Shown here: piece after piece, positions 57,737 through 64,000 of the stretch
How positions within the stretch are numbered: position 1 is the first letter of the stretch
Layout: every line of letters starts with the position of its first letter
Assembly (NCBI RefSeq): GCF_012113595.1
Contig: NZ_CP050831.1
Location: 1,116,001 to 1,180,000 of the forward strand
Length of the DNA stretch: 64,000 nt
Direction of reading: 5' to 3'
DNA from: Bacteroides faecium
GTDB taxonomy: Bacteria > Bacteroidota > Bacteroidia > Bacteroidales > Bacteroidaceae
The notes under the pieces: generated by a model
Databases searched by the model: none
What the model saw: only the letters and a program-made list of their open reading frames with translations
Told to the model about the DNA's origin: nothing
Position numbers and translations under genes: made by a program

Positions 57737-59380
57737 ATGAAAAAAAGACTTATAATCTATCTGGTATCTCTGTTTGCATGCCTGATAGCATCCTGTTCCG
57801 AGAAAGAAGAAACAGTCAACGGCGGCGGTGAACCGCAAAGTTATATTCCCTTTGCCATCAGTAAAGGGGTCAATATCAGCAACTGGCTGTCGCAAAGCGA
57901 CGTCCGCGGCGAAGAACGGAAAAACTATTTCACGGAAGCGGAAGTACAACAACTGGCGGGATTCGGTTTCGACCATATCCGCCTGCCGGCAGACGAGGAA
58001 CAACTGTTCACCGAAGACGGGCAGAAGATTCCGGAAGCATTTGAACTGCTGCACAACGCCATCAAATGGTGTGAGAAGGCAAACATGAAAGTGATTGTGG
58101 ATATGCACATCTTACGGTCGCACTACTTCAACGCGGGAAGTAGCGGAGCGACAGTCATTGATGGTTTTATCGACAACTTTGAGAACGGAGAAAACGCATG
58201 GTATCCTTTCGATGGTACACAACTCACTGTCGACGTAGTAAACAACCCCGATGTGTGTCCGGCAAATCCCAGTGCCAAGGTGCTTCGTATGAATAAAACA
58301 TCGAATACAAACTGGATGGCGGGCGGAAAAGGCGGATTCCAGCTACCCATAGGTCCGGATGAAGGGCAATTCAAATATTTGCGCATGAAAATCCGCAAGA
58401 ATATGAAGAGTACCATCACGCTCACACTGGAAGGTGAGGGATTAGATGCTGTCTACACAGGATATACCAATAACAAGGTTAACGAATGGGAAGATATAGC
58501 CTTCGATTTGATTAATATACAAAGCGGTTCAGCCAATGGAAATTATACCAAACTGGCCATCCGTCCCGATGACGGTCCGGCAGAAATGTATATAGATGAC
58601 GTTTTCTTCTCCGACAGTAAAGAAGGAAGCAATTCCCAAATCACGATTGAAGTGGACAACACTCCGCTGTTATGGAAAAACAAGGACGCCCAATATAAAT
58701 ATCTCGACCTATGGAAATCGCTGGCAGACGAACTGAAGGACTATCCGAACGACCTGGTAGCTTACGAACTGCTGAACGAACCGGTAGCTCCCTACTCTTC
58801 CCAGTGGAATTCCCTGTCGGCACAGTTGATTAGAGAACTCCGCCTGACGGAGCCGGAACGCAAACTTGTCATCGGCTCCAACAAATGGCAGGGAGTGAAT
58901 ACATTCGGCGAACTGACTGTTCCTGCCAATGACCCGAACATTATCCTGAGCTTCCACTTCTACAACCCGCATCTCTTTACTCATTACAAGGCGGAATGGA
59001 CGGACATGAAGAATCTGAACGTAGCGATTCATTATCCGGGTGAACTGATTGCGCAGGAAGATTACGCACAGTTATCGGATGACGACAAGAAAATTGTCGA
59101 CCCGTATATGGGTACGTATGATAAGGCTGTCCTCGAATCGCTGGTACGCAAGGCAATGAACCAGGCCGGCAAATATGGATTGCAGTTGCATTGCGGAGAG
59201 TTCGGCTGTTACAACAAGACGCCGAGAGCGGATAAAATAGACTGGTTGCAGGACGTTATCTCTATCTTCCGCGATAATAATATTGCTTATTCTTACTGGG
59301 AATACAAAGCTGGATTCGGTTTCTGCAACAGCAAAGGGGAAGTGACCGACCAGGAAGTTCTCAATTTATTAACCAAATGA
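57737..59380 (+). CDS. GH5-family lipoprotein with an inserted carbohydrate-binding-like domain
   Basis: The 547-residue lipoprotein (LIASC, Cys20) is a glycoside hydrolase of family 5 (clan A barrel): GVNISNWLS, GFDHIRLPAD, KVIVDMH, acid/base Glu348 in YELLNEPVAP, FHFYNPHLFTHYKAEW, nucleophile Glu488 in HCGEFGCY, and YWEYKAGFG. The barrel is split after residue 132 by about 175 residues of a beta-sandwich (DNFENGENAWYPFDGTQLTV, LRMKIRKNMKSTITLTLEGE, AEMYIDDVFFSD). The barrel resumes at NTPLLWKNKDAQYKYLDLW. The enzyme probably cuts a beta-glucan-type backbone at the surface; the exact linkage is not shown. Confidence 0.88.
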   Translation: MKKRLIIYLVSLFACLIASCSEKEETVNGGGEPQSYIPFAISKGVNISNWLSQSDVRGEERKNYFTEAEVQQLAGFGFDHIRLPADEEQLFTEDGQKIPEAFELLHNAIKWCEKANMKVIVDMHILRSHYFNAGSSGATVIDGFIDNFENGENAWYPFDGTQLTVDVVNNPDVCPANPSAKVLRMNKTSNTNWMAGGKGGFQLPIGPDEGQFKYLRMKIRKNMKSTITLTLEGEGLDAVYTGYTNNKVNEWEDIAFDLINIQSGSANGNYTKLAIRPDDGPAEMYIDDVFFSDSKEGSNSQITIEVDNTPLLWKNKDAQYKYLDLWKSLADELKDYPNDLVAYELLNEPVAPYSSQWNSLSAQLIRELRLTEPERKLVIGSNKWQGVNTFGELTVPANDPNIILSFHFYNPHLFTHYKAEWTDMKNLNVAIHYPGELIAQEDYAQLSDDDKKIVDPYMGTYDKAVLESLVRKAMNQAGKYGLQLHCGEFGCYNKTPRADKIDWLQDVISIFRDNNIAYSYWEYKAGFGFCNSKGEVTDQEVLNLLTK

Positions 59381-59399
59381 CACAACACCACTATTTTTT

Positions 59400-61712
59400 A
59401 TGCGTAACATATTTATAACAATGGGAATTAGTTGCATGATGGGACTTTCCGCAGCATCCTGCCAGAGTGGGGATAAAGACTATACCAATCCCGATTTACC
59501 CGTATCCCAACGTGTATCCGCCTTAATGTCTCAAATGACATTGGAAGAGAAAGTAGCCCAAATGTGCCAATACGTAGGATTGGAGCACATGAAGAAGGCA
59601 GAAAAGGACATGTCCGCCGAGGACTTGAAGCACAGCCATTCGCAGGGATTTTATCCCGGACTGCACTCTTCGGATGTAGAGGAGATGACGAAGAAAGGAA
59701 TGATTGGCTCGTTCCTGCACGTCGTGAAAGCGGAAGAGGCCAACTATCTGCAATCACTGGCACAGCAGAGCCGTCTGAAAATTCCACTCCTGATTGGTAT
59801 TGATGCCATTCACGGAAACGGTCTGTATTGTGGTTCAACCATTTACCCCACTCCTATCGGACAGGCTTCCACGTTCGACCCTGCGCTCATTGAACGGATG
59901 TCTCGTGAGACGGCTGTCGAAATGCGTGCCAGCGGTATGCACTGGACGTTCACCCCGAACGTGGAAGTTGCCCGTGACGCCCGTTGGGGACGTGTGGGCG
60001 AGACATTCGGGGAAGACCCTTATCTGGTTGGACAGATGGGAGCAGCTACCGTACGCGGGTTTCAGACTAAAGACTTTACGGGCGATAATAAAGTAATCGC
60101 CTGTGCCAAGCATCTTGTAGGCGGCAGCCAGCCTGCCAACGGAATCAACGGCGCGCCTGCCGAGTTGTCGGAAAGGACATTGCAAGAGGTGTTTTTCCCG
60201 CCTTTCAAGGATTGCCTGGAAGCAGGGGTGTTTACGGTAATGACGGCTCATAATGAGTTGAACGGGATTCCTTGTCACGGAAGCAAATATCTGATGACGG
60301 AAGTGCTGCGCAACCAGTGGAAGTTTGACGGGTTCGTAGTCAGCGACTGGATGGACATTGAGCGTATGCACGACTATCACAGCGTGGCGGAGACGCTGAA
60401 AGACGCTTACCGGATAAGCGTAGACGCGGGAATGGGGATGCATATGCACGGGCCGGAGTTTTACGAAGCCATCATTGAGTGTGTACATGAAGGAAGCATC
60501 TCCGAAAAGCAGGTAGATGCCGCTGTATCCAAAATACTGGAAGCCAAGTTCAGGCTCGGACTGTTCGAGAATCCGTTTGTCGACTTGAAGAAGAAAGATG
60601 AAATCGTATTCAACGCGGAACATCAGAAAACGGCATTGGAAGGGGCACGGAAGTCCATCGTCCTGCTGAAGAATGAGGGTAATATGCTGCCGTTGGAAGC
60701 CTCTAAATACAAGAAAGTATTCGTCACCGGACATAATGCGGACAATCAGTCTATCCTGGGAGACTGGGCTATGGAGCAACCGGAAGAGCATGTCACTACC
60801 GTGTTGGAAGGTCTGAAAGCTATCAGTCCCGAAACGGCTTACAACTTCCTCGACTTGGGCTGGAATGTCCGTTTATTGTCCGACAGCCAGATTAAGGATG
60901 CAGTGCAACGGGCACGCAATTCCGATTTGGCGATTCTTGTGGTAGGAGAAAACTCCATGCGTTACCACTGGAACGAGAAGACTTGCGGAGAGAACAGCGA
61001 CCGTTATGAGCTTTCTTTGCCGGGACGTCAGCAGGAATTGGTGGAAGCCGTAGCGGCTACGGGTGTTCCGACGGTAGTGATACTTGTCAACGGCCGCCCG
61101 CTGACTGCCGAATGGATTGCCGAAAATATGCCTTGCATCATTGAGGCATGGGAGCCGGGAGTGGCAGGCGGACAGGCATTGGCGGAGATTCTCTACGGAA
61201 AAGTGAACCCGAGCGGCAAACTGCCGATTACTATTCCAAGAAGCACGGGACAGATTCAATGTATGTACAATCATAAATTTACCAACCATTGGTTTCCGTA
61301 TGCAACAGGAAATTCATTACCTTTGTACGAGTTCGGTTACGGTTTGAGTTATACGACGTACAAATATGATAATCTCAAACTGTCTGAAGCGGCAATCACT
61401 CCCGACAAGAGCGTGGAAGTAACCGTAGACGTCACGAATACCGGAAAGATGGACGGTGAAGAGACTGTGCAACTTTATATCCGCGACGAATATAGTTCGG
61501 CTACCCGCCCTGTGAAGGAGTTGAAAGACTTTGCCCGCATACCTTTGAAGGCGGGGGAAACGAAACAGGTTTCGTTTACTCTTACTCCCGAAATGCTGTC
61601 GTACTATGACGCTGATATGCACTACGGTGTAGAGAAAGGGACTTTCAAGATTATGGTGGGAGCTTCTTCAAGGGATACCGACCTGCAAAGCGTGATACTT
61701 ACAGTGAAATAG
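59400..61712 (+). CDS. GH3-family beta-glucosidase-type lipoprotein
   Basis: The 770-residue protein begins with a lipobox (LSAASC). The GH3 N-terminal barrel shows QMTLEEKVAQMCQ, TPNVEVARDARWGRVGETFGEDPYL and the nucleophile Asp316 in GFVVSDWMD. The C-terminal alpha/beta domain (LLKNEGNMLPLE, LPGRQQELVEAVAATG, WEPGVAGGQALAEIL) and a fibronectin-III-like tail (VEVTVDVTNTGKMDGEETVQLY) follow. It should release terminal beta-linked sugars, most likely glucose, from imported or surface oligosaccharides. It starts 20 bp after the GH5 gene. Confidence 0.93.
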   Translation: MRNIFITMGISCMMGLSAASCQSGDKDYTNPDLPVSQRVSALMSQMTLEEKVAQMCQYVGLEHMKKAEKDMSAEDLKHSHSQGFYPGLHSSDVEEMTKKGMIGSFLHVVKAEEANYLQSLAQQSRLKIPLLIGIDAIHGNGLYCGSTIYPTPIGQASTFDPALIERMSRETAVEMRASGMHWTFTPNVEVARDARWGRVGETFGEDPYLVGQMGAATVRGFQTKDFTGDNKVIACAKHLVGGSQPANGINGAPAELSERTLQEVFFPPFKDCLEAGVFTVMTAHNELNGIPCHGSKYLMTEVLRNQWKFDGFVVSDWMDIERMHDYHSVAETLKDAYRISVDAGMGMHMHGPEFYEAIIECVHEGSISEKQVDAAVSKILEAKFRLGLFENPFVDLKKKDEIVFNAEHQKTALEGARKSIVLLKNEGNMLPLEASKYKKVFVTGHNADNQSILGDWAMEQPEEHVTTVLEGLKAISPETAYNFLDLGWNVRLLSDSQIKDAVQRARNSDLAILVVGENSMRYHWNEKTCGENSDRYELSLPGRQQELVEAVAATGVPTVVILVNGRPLTAEWIAENMPCIIEAWEPGVAGGQALAEILYGKVNPSGKLPITIPRSTGQIQCMYNHKFTNHWFPYATGNSLPLYEFGYGLSYTTYKYDNLKLSEAAITPDKSVEVTVDVTNTGKMDGEETVQLYIRDEYSSATRPVKELKDFARIPLKAGETKQVSFTLTPEMLSYYDADMHYGVEKGTFKIMVGASSRDTDLQSVILTVK

Positions 61713-61720
61713 AGATAGAT

Positions 61721-64000
61721 ATGAAAAAATTACTATGTGGACTCACCTTGTTCTTATCTGCCGGCAGCCTTTTTGCCGGCAGTAGCCTCGCTAGTAACAG
61801 CCTTACCGGCAACAAGTCTGCGGGCAACGCAAAGGACATGTACAAAAAGACTTGGATTGACTTTAACAAGAACGGAGTAAAGGATGTATATGAAGACCCT
61901 GCCGCTCCCATCGAAGCCCGCATCGCGAATTTGCTTTCGCAGATGACGCTGGAAGAGAAGACCTGTCAGATGGCTACTCTGTACGGTTCGGGACGGGTAT
62001 TGAAGGATGCGTGGCCTACCGCCGGATGGTCACAGGAAATCTGGAAAGACGGTATCGGGAATATTGACGAGCAGGCAAACGGACTGGGTAAGTTCGGTTC
62101 CGAAATTTCTTATCCGTATGCCAATAGCGTGAAGAATCGTCATGCTGTTCAGCGTTGGTTTGTAGAGCAGACACGGTTGGGTATTCCTGTCGATTTTACG
62201 AATGAGGGAATACGCGGATTATGCCATGACCGCGCAACGATGTTCCCGGCTCAATGCGGGCAAGGTGCCACGTGGAACAAAAAGCTGATTCGGGAAATAG
62301 CGAAAGTCACTGCTGATGAGGCGAAAGCGCTCGGATACACGAATATTTATTCTCCGATTCTGGACATCGCACAAGACCCTCGTTGGGGACGTGTCGTAGA
62401 GAGTTACGGGGAAGACCCTTATTTGGTGGGAGAATTAGGCAAACAAATGATTCTCGGCTTGCAGGCTGAAGGAATCGTTGCCACTCCCAAGCATTTTGCC
62501 GTGTACAGTATTCCAGTTGGCGGGCGTGACGGCGGTACACGTACCGACCCGCACGTAGCTCCGCGCGAAATGAAAACTTTATATTTGGAACCTTTCCGCA
62601 AAGGTATTCAGGAAGCGGGTGCATTGGGAGTTATGAGTTCTTACAATGACTATGACGGCGAACCGGTGTCCGGCAGCTATCATTTCCTTACGGAAATCCT
62701 GCGTCAGCAATGGGGATTCAAAGGATATGTCGTTTCGGATAGTGAAGCGGTGGAGTTCCTGCATACGAAGCACCGCATTACTCCTACCGAAGAGGAAATG
62801 GCGGCACAAGTAGTAAACGCGGGACTGAATATCCGTACGAACTTCACTCCGCCACAGGATTTTATCCTTCCGTTGCGCCGTGCTATCAGTGAAGGCAAAG
62901 TGTCTTTGCATACGCTCGACCAGCGTGTCGGTGAGATTCTCCGTGTCAAGTTTATGATGGGACTTTTCGATAATCCTTATCCCGGTGACGACCGTCGCCC
63001 GGAAACGGTGGTACACAATGCCGCTCATCAAGATGTATCTATGAGAGCCGCCCTGGAGTCTATCGTTCTTCTGAAAAACGAGAAAGAGATGCTTCCGTTA
63101 TCAAAAAGCCTCAGCAAGATAGCCGTTATCGGCCCGAACGCAGAAGAGGTAAAAGAACTGACTTGCAGATACGGTCCTGCCCATGCGCCTATAAAGACGG
63201 TGTATCAGGGAATCAAGGAATATCTGCCCGGTTCGGAAGTCCGCTATGCGAAAGGTTGTGATATTATTGATAAGTATTTCCCGGAAAGTGAATTGTATAA
63301 TGTTCCGTTGGATACACAGGAGCAGGCTATGATTGATGAGGCGGTAGAGTTGGCTAAAGCTTCGGATGTCGCTATCCTTGTATTGGGTGGAAATGAAAAG
63401 ACAGTACGGGAAGAGTTCTCACGTACCAATCTTGACCTTTGCGGACGTCAGCAGCAATTACTGGAAGCTGTATATGCTACGGGAAAACCTGTCGTACTGG
63501 TAATGGTGGACGGAAGAGCGGCTACTATCAACTGGGCGAACAAGTATATTCCGGCAATCGTTCATGCCTGGTTCCCCGGAGAGTTTATGGGGGATGCTGT
63601 TGCCAAGGTTCTTTTCGGAGATTATAATCCGGGCGGCCGTCTGGCTGTCACTTTCCCGAAATCCGTAGGACAGGTTCCTTTTGCTTTCCCGTTCAAACCG
63701 GGTTCGGACTCTAAAGGTAAAGTACGTGTAGACGGCATGCTTTATCCTTTCGGATATGGATTAAGTTATACCACTTTCGGTTATTCAGACTTAAAAATCT
63801 CAAAGCCCGTTATCGGCCCGCTGGAGAACATCACTGTTTCGTGCACCGTAAAGAATACGGGAAAAAGAGCGGGAGATGAAGTAGTTCAGCTTTATATCCG
63901 GGATGATTTCAGCAGTGTGACTACCTACGACAAGGTATTGCGTGGCTTTGAACGTATTCATCTACAACCGGGAGAAGAACAGACAGTTAACTTCACCCTT
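61721..64000 (+). CDS. GH3-family glycosidase, 3' end beyond window
   Basis: Exactly 760 codons are seen and the gene continues past the window. It has a signal peptide (KKLLCGLTLFLSAGSLFA), a YKKTWIDFNKNGVKDVYEDP linker, MTLEEKTCQM, SPILDIAQDPRWGRVVESYGEDPYL, the nucleophile Asp340 in GYVVSDSEAVEF, the C-terminal LLKNEKEMLPLSK region and FFSVTF-like fibronectin-III start. It differs from the first GH3 enough to suggest a different linkage or sugar. It starts 8 bp after the first GH3, so both are co-expressed. Confidence 0.92.
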   Translation, partial: MKKLLCGLTLFLSAGSLFAGSSLASNSLTGNKSAGNAKDMYKKTWIDFNKNGVKDVYEDPAAPIEARIANLLSQMTLEEKTCQMATLYGSGRVLKDAWPTAGWSQEIWKDGIGNIDEQANGLGKFGSEISYPYANSVKNRHAVQRWFVEQTRLGIPVDFTNEGIRGLCHDRATMFPAQCGQGATWNKKLIREIAKVTADEAKALGYTNIYSPILDIAQDPRWGRVVESYGEDPYLVGELGKQMILGLQAEGIVATPKHFAVYSIPVGGRDGGTRTDPHVAPREMKTLYLEPFRKGIQEAGALGVMSSYNDYDGEPVSGSYHFLTEILRQQWGFKGYVVSDSEAVEFLHTKHRITPTEEEMAAQVVNAGLNIRTNFTPPQDFILPLRRAISEGKVSLHTLDQRVGEILRVKFMMGLFDNPYPGDDRRPETVVHNAAHQDVSMRAALESIVLLKNEKEMLPLSKSLSKIAVIGPNAEEVKELTCRYGPAHAPIKTVYQGIKEYLPGSEVRYAKGCDIIDKYFPESELYNVPLDTQEQAMIDEAVELAKASDVAILVLGGNEKTVREEFSRTNLDLCGRQQQLLEAVYATGKPVVLVMVDGRAATINWANKYIPAIVHAWFPGEFMGDAVAKVLFGDYNPGGRLAVTFPKSVGQVPFAFPFKPGSDSKGKVRVDGMLYPFGYGLSYTTFGYSDLKISKPVIGPLENITVSCTVKNTGKRAGDEVVQLYIRDDFSSVTTYDKVLRGFERIHLQPGEEQTVNFTL

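Noticed and set aside
59835..60791. 318-codon minus-strand frame
   Set aside because: Antisense of the first GH3, whose motifs are intact.

Overview
The window reads as chromosomal DNA of a gut Bacteroides or close relative (Bacteroidota). The evidence is two SusC/SusD pairs, a hybrid two-component regulator, an ECF sigma/FecR pair, many lipoproteins with short lipobox signal peptides, and several promoters of the Bacteroides type (TTTG, about 20 bp, TAnnTTTG). The species cannot be fixed from the sequence alone. No rRNA, tRNA, transposase or CRISPR array was recognised.

Layout. (1) 1-10175: mostly housekeeping genes. A truncated DegT-family aminotransferase and a HemN-like radical SAM protein run leftward. 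Then come an AAA-ATPase/PD-(D/E)XK protein, a leftward U32 peptidase-thioesterase-dprA operon, and a rightward AlbA_2 regulator-dusB pair. (2) 10176-10789: an intergenic region packed with three different four-unit repeat arrays of 20-22 bp, bounded by a 15-bp inverted repeat. (3) 10790-27379: a 16.6-kb leftward run of fifteen genes. It holds a zf-HC2 anti-sigma-like protein, a divergent sigma-like protein, a transglutaminase-like protein, an L,D-transpeptidase, three polytopic membrane proteins (one with an SH3-like domain), and nine exported proteins or lipoproteins. Three of these share an unnamed repeat module fused to different C-terminal domains. It is the best candidate here for an undescribed envelope system. 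(4) 27380-29910: structured intergenic DNA, then a PAP2 phosphatase and an NAD-dependent epimerase. (5) 29970-42453: an ECF sigma/FecR-controlled SusC(STN)/SusD locus with a HExxH metallohydrolase lipoprotein, DUF4302, BACON and fimbrillin-like lipoproteins. (6) 42680-49581: ribonuclease R, a flavin-binding split-barrel protein and a hybrid two-component sensor (HTCS) overlapping it by 4 bp. (7) 49594-52476: accessory DNA with a YoeB-type toxin-antitoxin module, a decayed duplicate of its antitoxin, a duplicated fragment of a small gene, and another four-unit 22-bp array inside a 15-bp inverted repeat. (8) 52477-64000: a polysaccharide utilisation locus (SusC, SusD, small Ig-like lipoprotein, GH5, GH3, GH3) that runs off the window end.

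How the parts work together. The HTCS probably senses a glycan fragment in the periplasm and activates the PUL through a pair of 21-bp-spaced direct repeats just upstream of its SusC promoter. The GH5 endo-enzyme and two GH3 exo-enzymes suggest a beta-glucan or related beta-linked glucan. The ECF/FecR/SusC-STN locus should be induced by transport of its own ligand, and its HExxH lipoprotein and lack of glycoside hydrolases fit a peptide or glycoprotein ligand better than a plain polysaccharide.

The most unusual signal is the recurrence at three separate loci of four-unit, 22-bp-period arrays. The sequences are unrelated but the geometry is the same, and two of the loci are enclosed by 15-bp inverted repeats sharing the core TCACCGAT.
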